Positions 57,201-64,000 of a DNA stretch of 64,000 nucleotides are shown one piece after another. The DNA lies in the NCBI RefSeq assembly GCF_030068605.1, contig NZ_JASJOU010000014.1:1-64000 (forward strand), read 5' to 3'. Position 1 is the stretch's first letter. Each line of letters opens with the position of its first letter. A program made the translations under genes and the position numbers. The notes beneath the pieces were generated by a model that saw only the letters and a program-made list of their open reading frames with translations, did no database searches and was not told the DNA's origin. Source of the stretch: Xanthocytophaga agilis. Its GTDB lineage: Bacteria > Bacteroidota > Bacteroidia > Cytophagales > 172606-1.

Positions 57201-58201
57201 TACTGGGCTTTCATAAAGATGAGATTGTAGACAGATCCGAACAGTGGCTGGAGAAAGTACATCCGGATGATAGAGAGGCTGTATTGGAGGCACAGTTACA
57301 GCATATTAACGGAGAAGTAGAAGTATATCAGGCCGAATATAGAGCCATGGGCCGGAATGATGAGTACTTATGGTTCCAGAGTAGAGGAAAGGTGATCGAA
57401 CGGGATGCATTAGGACGTCCTTTACGCATGATTGGTGTGATCCAGGACATTACTGAACGGAAGAAGATCGAAGAGCAGCTCAGACAACAAAATGAGGATC
57501 TGAAAAAGATTAATGCTGAGTTGGATAGTTTTGTCTACCGGGCTTCCCATGATTTGCGATCTCCTTTGACATCGGTCTTGGGGTTGATAGATATATGCCG
57601 CTCCGAAGATGAAGAAAAGGAAAGAGTACATTATCTGAACCTGATGGAAAAAAGTATTGCCCGTCTGGATACATTTATTCAGGATATTATCAACTATTCT
57701 CGTAACTCCCGTATTGAAGTAGTTCAGGACCCGATAGACTTTGGACAACTTATTCAGGAAACTATGGATGGGTTAAAGTTTATTGATGGATTTGATAACA
57801 TAGAAAAAAAGGTCACGATTAATCAGCATATACCTTTCTACTCAGATGAATTTCGTTTGAAGATCATTTTTAATAATCTGATTTCTAATGCTGTAAAGTA
57901 TAGATCTTCTGCCAACCGTACACCTCAGATCCATATTCAGATCACCGTAAATGCACAAATGGCTATTATGGTATTTAAGGACAATGGAATGGGCATCTCA
58001 AAAGAAAATCTGGGTAAAATATTTGATATGTTTTATAGAGCGTCTATGACGAGCAAAGGTTCAGGACTGGGACTTTATATTGTAAGAGATGTAATAGAAC
58101 GGCTAAAAGGACATATCTCTGTTGAATCGGAACTGGATAAGTGGACAGAGTTTGTCATTCGTGTTCCTAACATACTTCCTCAGGAAAACACAGACGAATA
58201 A
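54275..58201 (+). CDS. Soluble sensor histidine kinase with seven PAS domains
   Basis: 1,308 residues with no signal peptide or membrane helix, so it senses inside the cell. An N-terminal coiled coil (1-80) is followed by seven PAS units at roughly 92-195, 205-330, 375-490, 495-615, 645-760, 785-905 and 945-1070, joined by short coiled coils (for example LLEETQRFNEELQASEEEL). Units 5 and 6 are clearly related (ARLGMWEYD...WSDELFHIFG and ARLGIWEVD...WSEELFHIFG), indicating internal duplication. The kinase core has H1092 (RASHDLRSPLTS), NAVKYRS, DNGMGISKE and GSGLGLYIV. No receiver domain or neighbouring regulator is present. Confidence 0.92.
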   Translation: MSELTVAHAYEDETEQLLSQLRMILDQLQPNLQKINQVDDTKKQLKEQLSQAIQNLSAFRQVASESKSGGRRTRSIPKGTSAQEQEFNLFRLVSDVVPDGMFIVESGIIQYANQAGAKLLGIDNPSLLLGTLVTDVIVAPEEDMILQQMQKATDGEPAQPLIGKFLRQDESRLDVELFISKVSVGSLPTLLITARDLTDKMQAQDARERLEYLLKETSSVIYAASHMPPYHITYMSENVWFMMGYSAQQFVNDPEFWMAHIHPEDKNIILSGLTHIFDVGFLSIECRFLFADDQYHWVYNQFRLTYDTDRNVNGLVGCLLDITDKKKAEQEAALLLEETQRFNEELQASEEELMQTLDKTVELNNELAASEEFNRLIIDNANEGIIVFDNDCRYLVWNKYLERRTGRLAKDIIGQSPIELFPEIYGEDAPFGEILKRALTGETIIYPDTKITLEGRELWVSGSFSPFRNRDGEMTGVIVIVNGRTEQKQAELEINRQKNLLQAFFDAAQFFICIYEVQEDDYSLLLPNNYLAKRFGLTVDELSGKKASELPIAEAVRENWLNLLKRCLEEGVIEQVEFVQNYSDQGPRWFFCNLNKIEGTNNVCAILIDITERMQIEEEKNKVLLDMQLLNTELQRSEAKLQEAQKIARLGMWEYDLGLDYAEWSDELFHIFGITKEQGSLSREALIEAIDPEYRDLLIASSQNAFEKQQEYRLELKIWRPDGDFRWLFMMGQPIVDETGVVSRLRGVCYDITQLKVAEEEKSRLLQETQQLNKELQASQSKLREAQRIARLGIWEVDVATRTLEWSEELFHIFGLDDTSKAPHLSTFYEMIDPEFRASLKALGEAAIFFGESYEIEMRILPRDIAFRWVIGIGQPVYDDSGKVVRVVGACYDITEQKLAQNKIRELLILSNEINDRLLTSEEELRQSLENTLELNERIMESEQRWQFALEGSGEGLWDRNMLTNQVYFSTRAKEILGFHKDEIVDRSEQWLEKVHPDDREAVLEAQLQHINGEVEVYQAEYRAMGRNDEYLWFQSRGKVIERDALGRPLRMIGVIQDITERKKIEEQLRQQNEDLKKINAELDSFVYRASHDLRSPLTSVLGLIDICRSEDEEKERVHYLNLMEKSIARLDTFIQDIINYSRNSRIEVVQDPIDFGQLIQETMDGLKFIDGFDNIEKKVTINQHIPFYSDEFRLKIIFNNLISNAVKYRSSANRTPQIHIQITVNAQMAIMVFKDNGMGISKENLGKIFDMFYRASMTSKGSGLGLYIVRDVIERLKGHISVESELDKWTEFVIRVPNILPQENTDE

Positions 58202-58223
58202 AAGAAATCTAACTAACCAAAAG

Positions 58224-58248
58224 CACCAGAAGCAAATCACTTCTGGTG
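58224..58248 (+). terminator. Intrinsic terminator of the seven-PAS kinase gene
   Basis: A 9-bp perfect stem (CACCAGAAG at 58224-58232 with 58240-58248), extendable by flanking A/T pairs, has a 7-base loop and is followed by T5. It starts 22 bases after the kinase stop. Confidence 0.8.
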
Positions 58249-58425
58249 TTTTTGTTTTATGTCACCAGAACAAGATTAGAAAACCTGATTTATAGTTCTG
58301 GATGAAATAATCGGTTTGGCCTCAACAATATGGCGTTTCGTCGCTTAATGGGGAATGCCTATAGTATAGGGAAAAAGATAGTTTGTCTTTGCTGTATAAA
58401 ATCTGAACGTGATCCGTGAAAATTT

Positions 58426-59655
58426 ATGGCTGAGAAAATCAAACAAATCACACCAGAACGGAGAATCACATTTGATTCTGTTATCAATGTTCTGACAAGT
58501 CATTCTCTACGGGATTTTCCCCGCGAGGAATGGAAAGAAATACCAGGATTTGAAAACTATCATCTGTCTAATTATGGACGATTGAAGTCTCTGTCCCGAC
58601 GAGTAGAAATGCCTCAGGGGCGTTTTCGGATGCAACCCGAGCGAATTATGCGGCTTTTTGTAACCAAAAGCAAGAATACCTATCTGAATACAGAGTCAAT
58701 CCATATCAACTGTTCGCTAGGTAAAGAAGGAAAAAAGAAACGGATAGCTTTGGCGCGATTGGTATATTATCTGTTTGTGAGGCCGTTTGATCTGGAAGAC
58801 TATAGCTTGGTAGTTTCGTATAAAGACTGTAACAGCCTTAATGTACACTATACTAATCTGGAACTGCTATCTATCAGCGAACAGAAGTATAAAATGTTTG
58901 CGAAAGGCAGAGCTAGGAGCTGGCGTGCGGACCATAAGCAAGCTGTGATACAATATACAGTAAGTGGTACTGAGATCGCACGTTTTGAAAGTATTTATGC
59001 TGCTGAGAAAGCAACAGCCATTCCCTCTGGTAGCATATACACTACTGTGTCTGGTAAAAGCTATACAGCAGGAGGATATCACTGGCGACTGGTTGACCCT
59101 GCTCTTCAAGCTGCGAAAAAAGAGAAGGAGATAGAAACTGCCAGTAATAAAGAGTTTAATCATTCTTTATGGGAAAAGGCTGGTAAACCCGAAGTAGACA
59201 AAGAACTAATTCCTCCTTATCTGAATCTTTCACTGGATGATATGAAAGGGGAACGATGGGCAAATCTGACACACTATCAGGGGTTGTATCAGGTATCTAA
59301 TCTGGGTAGAGTCAAAAAGCTGGCTGGCTGGAGTAGTGCTACACGGGGTAAGATATGGTTGCCTGAGCAAATTATGGCTTTGCGTCTGAATAGTGGTAAG
59401 ACAAAAGATTCGGAAGGACACACCGGCAGATACCTATCTGTAAATCTGACAAAGAACCGACAGAAAAAACAGATCTCTATCGCCCGGTTGGTTTATTGCT
59501 GTTTTGTGGCACCATTTGATCTGGCAGATCGTAACCTAGTAGTTATTTCTCAGAACCCTTTGCTGCCAAGTACCAATAACCTGCAGCTTATATCCGTAAA
59601 ACAACGCAAAGAGAGAGAAAACGCACGCAGATTACAGAAAGAAGTTCTTGTCTGA
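58426..59655 (+). CDS. Duplicated NUMOD4/HNH-like DNA-binding protein, nuclease motif degenerate
   Basis: 409 residues with an internal duplication. Unit 1: a NUMOD4-type motif (35-55, EEWKEIPGFENYHLSNYGRL) and an HNH_3-like region (105-150, ALARLVYYLFVRP, SLNVHYTNLELLS). Then a NUMOD1-like helix-turn-helix (173-222, IARFESIYAAEKATAIPSGS). Unit 2: NUMOD4 (277-300, WANLTHYQGLYQVSNLGRVK) and a second HNH-like region (350-390, SIARLVYCCFVAP, STNNLQLIS). In typical HNH_3 enzymes the segments read HxLV and NHxDGNxxNN. Here both histidines are replaced in both units while the framing L-V and N-L residues persist. This suggests DNA binding without cleavage. It stands alone. Confidence 0.8.
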   Translation: MAEKIKQITPERRITFDSVINVLTSHSLRDFPREEWKEIPGFENYHLSNYGRLKSLSRRVEMPQGRFRMQPERIMRLFVTKSKNTYLNTESIHINCSLGKEGKKKRIALARLVYYLFVRPFDLEDYSLVVSYKDCNSLNVHYTNLELLSISEQKYKMFAKGRARSWRADHKQAVIQYTVSGTEIARFESIYAAEKATAIPSGSIYTTVSGKSYTAGGYHWRLVDPALQAAKKEKEIETASNKEFNHSLWEKAGKPEVDKELIPPYLNLSLDDMKGERWANLTHYQGLYQVSNLGRVKKLAGWSSATRGKIWLPEQIMALRLNSGKTKDSEGHTGRYLSVNLTKNRQKKQISIARLVYCCFVAPFDLADRNLVVISQNPLLPSTNNLQLISVKQRKERENARRLQKEVLV

Positions 59656-59695
59656 TATTTTCTGAGTATATAATGGCATTACTGCCCTGTCGTTA

Positions 59696-60625
59696 CTAGT
59701 ATTTCTTTAGTAATTGCAGGGCAGTTTGCTTATCCTGTAGCAATTGAGCTTTTAGGGCGTCGAGACCATTGAACTTCTCCTCATTGCGAATCTTTTCAAT
59801 GAAGGAAACTGTAATGTCTGTGCCATAAATATCTTCATCAAAATTAAAGATATTTACTTCTGCTGTACGATGTGTACCATGTATAGTAGGACGCATACCG
59901 ATATTCATCATTCCGCCATGGATTTTGTCATTCAGTTGTACCTGTACCGCATATACTCCATCGGCAGGAATCAACTTATAGGACTCTGAAACATGTATAT
60001 TAGCCGTAGGATAACCAATGGTACGACCCAACTGATTCCCTTTTACCACTACTCCTGTCAGGCTGTAAGCCCTGCCCAGGTACTCTGCAGCTATATGTAC
60101 ATTACCTTCCAATAACGCCTGCCGAATCTTGGATGAACTAACCCCAACATGGTCTACATCCTGGCGGGGGATTTCCTCCACTTCAAAGCCATACAGTGAT
60201 GCATTCTGTGATAAATGCTCGAAGCTACCTTCTCTATTACGTCCAAACCGGTGATCATAACCAATGACTAGCTTCTGGGTACCAATCTTATCTACTAGTA
60301 TCTGGCGGATAAACTGTTCAGAAGTTAACTCAGAAAAATCACGGGTAAAGGGTATGATTAACAGATGCTGTACTCCCTGTTGTTGAAGCAGTTCTATCTT
60401 TTCTTCTATGGTAGACAGAAGGTGTAAATCTGTGGCCTCTGATACCACTGTACGTGGATGAGGCCAATAGGTAATTACTACACTTTCTCCACTAGTAGTC
60501 TGAGCTATTTCGCGTAATCGTGCCAGAATCTTCTGATGACCCAGATGTACTCCATCAAATGTACCACTGGTAACAATAGCATTTGACAGTTTGTGAAATT
60601 CTTCTAATGTATGGTAAATATTCAT
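59696..60625 (-). CDS. ribF: Bifunctional riboflavin kinase/FAD synthetase
   Basis: RibF phosphorylates riboflavin to FMN and adenylylates FMN to FAD. ATG 60625 (MNIYHTLEEFHKLSNAIVTS) gives 309 residues; the frame extends 16 codons upstream. The N-terminal FMN adenylyltransferase domain has GTFDGVHLGHQKIL (HxGH) and the late motif VSSSKIRQALLEGN. The C-terminal kinase domain has GNQLGRTIGYPTANI and GVYAVQV. It is 71 bases downstream of truB on the same strand, a common bacterial pairing. It supplies FAD for enzymes such as SdhA. Confidence 0.95.
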   Translation of the reverse strand: MNIYHTLEEFHKLSNAIVTSGTFDGVHLGHQKILARLREIAQTTSGESVVITYWPHPRTVVSEATDLHLLSTIEEKIELLQQQGVQHLLIIPFTRDFSELTSEQFIRQILVDKIGTQKLVIGYDHRFGRNREGSFEHLSQNASLYGFEVEEIPRQDVDHVGVSSSKIRQALLEGNVHIAAEYLGRAYSLTGVVVKGNQLGRTIGYPTANIHVSESYKLIPADGVYAVQVQLNDKIHGGMMNIGMRPTIHGTHRTAEVNIFNFDEDIYGTDITVSFIEKIRNEEKFNGLDALKAQLLQDKQTALQLLKKY

Positions 60626-60696
60626 CTGGTAACTGATTAAAGACAGATAAAGAATTTCAGCAATAAAACTCACAATCTCACTATACTCTTATCTGC

Positions 60697-61410
60697 TTAC
60701 ACATCCTTTTTGTGCAAATTTATAAAATCTTCAATGCTCTGTGCATTTTCTAACCGAAACTCTCCGATACGGGTCCTGCATAATTCAGACATATAGGCTC
60801 CAGAGTCGAGCAGTTGCCCGAAATCACGTACCATACTTCGTATATAGGTGCCTTTGCTGCATACAATCCGAAAGCTTACTTCCGGTAACTGTATCTCAGT
60901 AATCTCAAATGCTGAAATCAGTACTGTACGAGGTTTAATCTCTAAATCTGCCTCTGTTTTACCCTTACGTGCTTTATGATAGGCTCGTTTGCCATCAATA
61001 CGGATAGCAGAAAAGATTGGAGGGATCTGTTGTATTTCACCTGTAAGTTTTTGTGCTGCTTCATGAATTTTCTCCACCGTAATATGATCTGTGGGGTATT
61101 CTGCATCAAACTCTGTTTCCAGATCAATAGAAGGTGTTGTTTTACCCAATACCAGTTTACCTGTATATTCCTTTTCCTGAGCCTGGTAGGTATCAATCTG
61201 TTTGGTCATTTTTTCGGTACAAAGTATCAGCAGACCTGTTGCCAGCGGATCAAGTGTACCTGCATGTCCAATTTTTTTGGCTTTTATAGCGAATTTGAGT
61301 TTTTTAACAACATCAAAAGACGTCCAGCGTAAAGGCTTATTAATAAGAATAACCTGACCCGGATTAGGAGGTATGGGTTGATTTGAAGTAAGAGGTGTAC
61401 TATCCGACAT
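60697..61410 (-). CDS. truB: tRNA pseudouridine(55) synthase TruB
   Basis: TruB isomerises U55 in the T-loop of tRNAs. The 237 residues carry [15 protein letters not shown], the catalytic region [14 protein letters not shown] (catalytic Asp), [30 protein letters not shown] and [14 protein letters not shown]. It is slightly shorter than the E. coli enzyme, with a reduced C-terminal region, as in many Bacteroidota. The start overlaps the end of the upstream gene by 11 bases, suggesting translational coupling. Confidence 0.96.
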   Translation of the reverse strand: MSDSTPLTSNQPIPPNPGQVILINKPLRWTSFDVVKKLKFAIKAKKIGHAGTLDPLATGLLILCTEKMTKQIDTYQAQEKEYTGKLVLGKTTPSIDLETEFDAEYPTDHITVEKIHEAAQKLTGEIQQIPPIFSAIRIDGKRAYHKARKGKTEADLEIKPRTVLISAFEITEIQLPEVSFRIVCSKGTYIRSMVRDFGQLLDSGAYMSELCRTRIGEFRLENAQSIEDFINLHKKDV

Positions 61411-61894
61411 GTAACATAAGAATTTTTCCTGGTTCTATCTTTTGCAGGCAGTTATGCAGAAGTTCTATAGCCATTAGTAGTGATTCTCCACTTGACTGTT
61501 TTTCTTCCGGAGTTTCGTAATATTCTTCTGCAAAATAACGCAGCTTGTCTATGGACAATTGCGAGGGTGCAAGTTTATGAATAATTTTCTCTTTATCCCT
61601 GTGAGTAAACAGAGTAATTGTTGCTCCTCCCGTGCTTATGCGGTTTGCTTCCTTTGCCAGTTCCAGGTCATGATAGGCAAAAACATCATCAAAGTATAGA
61701 AAGACTTGTGTATATATCCATCCAGAATAAGGATAGCTTTCTAAAAAAGTTGTATAGGTGTAAAAGTCTTTTATGAAAGGAAACGTTGTTTTCTTACGTC
61801 CCCACCACAATCTGGCCTCAACAGGTTTCCATGCTTTTTCAACGGCTTTTAAATGTTCCTGATTCAACAAATAAAATGAAGCATGACCCGACAT
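61400..61894 (-). CDS. Hypothetical cytoplasmic protein upstream of truB
   Basis: 164 residues, no signal peptide or membrane helix. It is aromatic-rich (WKPVEARLWWGRKKTTFPFI, FLESYPYSGWIYTQVFLYFD) with a helical C-terminal half (LSIDKLRYFAEEYYETPEEK). I recognise no family. Its 3' end overlaps truB by 11 bases, so it is translated in the same operon as truB and ribF. Its composition is like its neighbours. Confidence 0.75.
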   Translation of the reverse strand: MSGHASFYLLNQEHLKAVEKAWKPVEARLWWGRKKTTFPFIKDFYTYTTFLESYPYSGWIYTQVFLYFDDVFAYHDLELAKEANRISTGGATITLFTHRDKEKIIHKLAPSQLSIDKLRYFAEEYYETPEEKQSSGESLLMAIELLHNCLQKIEPGKILMLHVG

Positions 61895-61957
61895 AGAGGT
61901 ATAAATAAGTTGTTACAATTTTTATAGGCTGAGTCTCTCTTTACAGATAGAGGAAGA

Positions 61958-63670
61958 TCATTCGATTACCGTTTCGCTTTCCTGTAATACCTCTGCTTTC
62001 TTTTGAAACAATTCTATAGGGAAGGCAAAAATAATCACCAGAATACATCCAATTACATTATACCACAAGAACGCAATAGGAGTCAGCCAGTATAGCAGAA
62101 AAACAGTAATCTGAGCCAGAATAGCTCCATAGAATACTGCATAGCTACGAATGCGGCGTATATAGAAGGCACAAAGGAAAATTCCCAGAATTACACCATA
62201 AAACAATGACCCCAGACGGTTAACAGCCTCCAGTAGATTGCCCAATTGGCCTGCATACAAAGCCACAACAATGCTAAATACTCCCCAGCCAACAGTAATC
62301 CAGCGAGACGCAGTCAGGTAACGGGCTTCTGATAAGTCGGGGCACAAAATGCGTTTGTATACGTCTATAATAGTAGTAGATGTAAGCGAGTTTAGAGCTC
62401 CGGCTACGGAGGACATAGAAGCCAGTAACACAATGGCAATTAGCAAGCCTACCAACCCGGAAGGAAGAAAACGTGTGACAAAGGAGAGAAATACATAATT
62501 GGTGTCCTCTACTTTTTCTACCTTCTTATCTTTCTTAATCAGATTAGTAACCTGAGTACGTACCTGCTGCATTTGCGAACGGGTAATATGAAACTTCTGT
62601 TCAGCTTCTCCTACTCCTTTATTATCCCGCATGGCTTGTATTAGTGTGCGAAGGTCATGCTGTTGTATCTTGAAAAGGGAATCCTGTTGGTATTGGAGTG
62701 CATTTACCTGCTGTGTATACCCATGATCGTGTAGTGCATCCAGTTCTATATGGTTGAAAAACAGAGGCGGTTGTACAAACAAATAGAAGACAAATACCAT
62801 AGCCCCGATAAACAGAATGCCAAACTGCATAGGAATCTTCACAATACCATTCATTAACAGGCCTAGACGGCTTTGAGTTACAGAACTTCCGGACAGATAA
62901 CGCCCCACCTGTGACTGATCAGCACCAAAGTAGGAGAGAGACAGAAAGAAACCGCCTATAAGCCCTGACCAGATATTATACTGATTATTGGGATCAAACT
63001 TTAAATCTATTACATTGAGCTTGTCAGCTTTGCCTGCTACACGCAATGCATCTGCAAAGGTTATATCCGGCGGCAGTAGCTGCACAGTCAGAAAGCCGGC
63101 CACCGCCATTCCGCTCAGAATAATAATCATCTGGGTAAGTTGGGTATAGCTTACAGCTTTGGTGCCACCACTTACAGTATACAGCAATACCAGTATACCG
63201 TTAAGTACACAGGTCCATTGTACACTCCAACCCAAAATTGATGACAACACAATTGCCGGAGCATAAATACTCACACCTGTAGAAATGCCTCTTTGAATAA
63301 GGAACAAGGCCGCTGCCAGCGTACGGGTTTTCAAGTCAAACCGACTTTCAAGGTACTCATAGGCTGTATAAACATGCAATCGGTGATAGATAGGAACTGC
63401 TGTTATTGACAACACTACCATTGCTAATGGAAGGCCGAAGTAAAACTGCACAAAGCGCATCCCATCACCATACGCCTGACCCGGTGCAGACAGAAATGTA
63501 ATTGCACTGGCCTGAGTGCCCATAATTGACAGACAAACAATATACCAGGGAAGGGAGCGGCTTGCCAGGAGGTAATCCTGCATATCACGATTACGGCGCC
63601 CTTTCCAGATGCCGTATACAACAATAAGAGTGATAGTGGCTATAAGTACCAGCCAGTCAAGTTTGGTCAT
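61958..63670 (-). CDS. Sodium:solute symporter family protein
   Basis: 570 residues with about thirteen transmembrane helices of the SSS family. The signature region reads SIMGTQASAITFLSAPGQAY, and the family glycine-rich stretch is WSGLIGGFFLSLSYFGADQS. Between helices near residues 300 and 395 there is an unusual hydrophilic, coiled-coil-like insertion of about 80 residues (307-390, NALQYQQDSLFKIQQHDLRT ... KKDKKVEKVED). The substrate cannot be deduced. It is 63 bases upstream of the truB-operon unknown gene on the same strand and follows a 46-residue membrane protein gene. Confidence 0.92.
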   Translation of the reverse strand: MTKLDWLVLIATITLIVVYGIWKGRRNRDMQDYLLASRSLPWYIVCLSIMGTQASAITFLSAPGQAYGDGMRFVQFYFGLPLAMVVLSITAVPIYHRLHVYTAYEYLESRFDLKTRTLAAALFLIQRGISTGVSIYAPAIVLSSILGWSVQWTCVLNGILVLLYTVSGGTKAVSYTQLTQMIIILSGMAVAGFLTVQLLPPDITFADALRVAGKADKLNVIDLKFDPNNQYNIWSGLIGGFFLSLSYFGADQSQVGRYLSGSSVTQSRLGLLMNGIVKIPMQFGILFIGAMVFVFYLFVQPPLFFNHIELDALHDHGYTQQVNALQYQQDSLFKIQQHDLRTLIQAMRDNKGVGEAEQKFHITRSQMQQVRTQVTNLIKKDKKVEKVEDTNYVFLSFVTRFLPSGLVGLLIAIVLLASMSSVAGALNSLTSTTIIDVYKRILCPDLSEARYLTASRWITVGWGVFSIVVALYAGQLGNLLEAVNRLGSLFYGVILGIFLCAFYIRRIRSYAVFYGAILAQITVFLLYWLTPIAFLWYNVIGCILVIIFAFPIELFQKKAEVLQESETVIE

Positions 63671-63799
63671 TCCGGTTCCGAAAGGTGGTTTTCGAATGTA
63701 TAAAGCTATTTAGACAGGAACAGCTGAAATATCCTGGCTGCAAAAAGATAGCATTTTTGCCACAGTTACAATACTTACGTGGTGAACGGTAAGTATATT

Positions 63800-63940
63800 T
63801 TACTCAAATGCCTTTGTGAACCAGTAAAACAGCAGAATAAGTGCTACCAGATTCAAAAGGACAAAGCTGTACATCCGAGGCCAGGTATTGAGAAAAGGAG
63901 GAAGTTCGTTTGTTGTATCGTTATCCTTAATCGTAAGCAT
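63800..63940 (-). CDS. 46-residue single-pass membrane protein
   Basis: ATG at 63940, stop at 63800-63802. The product begins MLTIKDNDTTNELPPFLNTW, and a single hydrophobic helix follows (MYSFVLLNLVALILLFYWF) ending in TKAFE. The polar N-terminus, single helix and short tail look like a genuine small membrane protein. It lies 129 bases upstream of the symporter gene on the same strand, so it could be a small companion subunit of the transporter, although it is much shorter than the two-helix DUF4212-type subunits. I recognise no named family. Confidence 0.6.
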   Translation of the reverse strand: MLTIKDNDTTNELPPFLNTWPRMYSFVLLNLVALILLFYWFTKAFE

Positions 63941-64000
63941 TGAATCAAAACAGAAAGCAGAGTAAATACTAATTTAATTTCAGTTTCAGAATAGCCGGAT

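Overview
The window looks like chromosomal DNA of a gliding or surface-growing Bacteroidota, most like the Cytophagales. The evidence is a Bacteroidota-type succinate dehydrogenase set (sdhCAB), a very large type IX secretion substrate with a gliding-motility C-terminal domain next to a PorP/SprF gene and an OmpA/PD40 gene, an eno-FtsB/DivIC pair, a DUF2795 protein, and -33 TTG / -7 TAnnTTTG-like promoters. Shine-Dalgarno sequences are mostly missing. Base composition is moderately AT-rich and looks even. I see no rRNA, tRNA, CRISPR array, intact insertion sequence or prophage.

Layout. 1-1240 (minus): start of a large secreted protein cut by the window edge. 1.8-5.4 kb: sdhCAB with promoter and terminator. 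5448-5715: an unexplained 74-bp-arm inverted repeat. 5.8-6.5 kb: ispD. 6.85-18.5 kb: cell-surface operon of a giant adhesin-like protein, a PorP/SprF-type protein and a TPR-PD40-OmpA-OmpA protein. 18.6-20.4 kb (minus): DUF2795 and DUF349 proteins. 20.8-25.4 kb: ettA, an AI-2E-type transporter and small membrane or TPR proteins. 25.5-30.9 kb (minus): an alpha-2-macroglobulin lipoprotein. 31.2-37.8 kb (mostly minus): fructosamine-kinase-like protein, low-molecular-weight phosphatase, FtsB/DivIC-like protein, enolase, a membrane histidine kinase and an unknown gene.

38.3-45.1 kb (minus) is a vitamin B12 locus. One cobalamin riboswitch precedes an ABC importer (binding protein, permease, ATPase, joined by ATGA overlaps). 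A second precedes a TonB-dependent receptor and a PduO-type cobalamin adenosyltransferase. Together these cover outer-membrane uptake, inner-membrane import and conversion to adenosylcobalamin. 45.2-50.2 kb holds a serine hydrolase and a LytS-like kinase / LytTR regulator pair split by an inverted gene. 50.5-58.2 kb holds an unknown secreted protein, a YdcF protein, a GntP permease and a soluble seven-PAS histidine kinase. 58.4-59.7 kb is a duplicated NUMOD/HNH-like gene whose nuclease histidines are missing. 59.7-63.9 kb (minus) holds ribF, truB, an unknown gene, a sodium:solute symporter and a 46-residue membrane protein.

Most of the window is ordinary core or niche metabolism. The observations that best resist explanation are the long inverted repeat at 5.4-5.7 kb, the apparently nuclease-dead NUMOD gene at 58.4 kb, and the split LytS/LytTR locus. 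I found no convincing wholly new multi-gene system.
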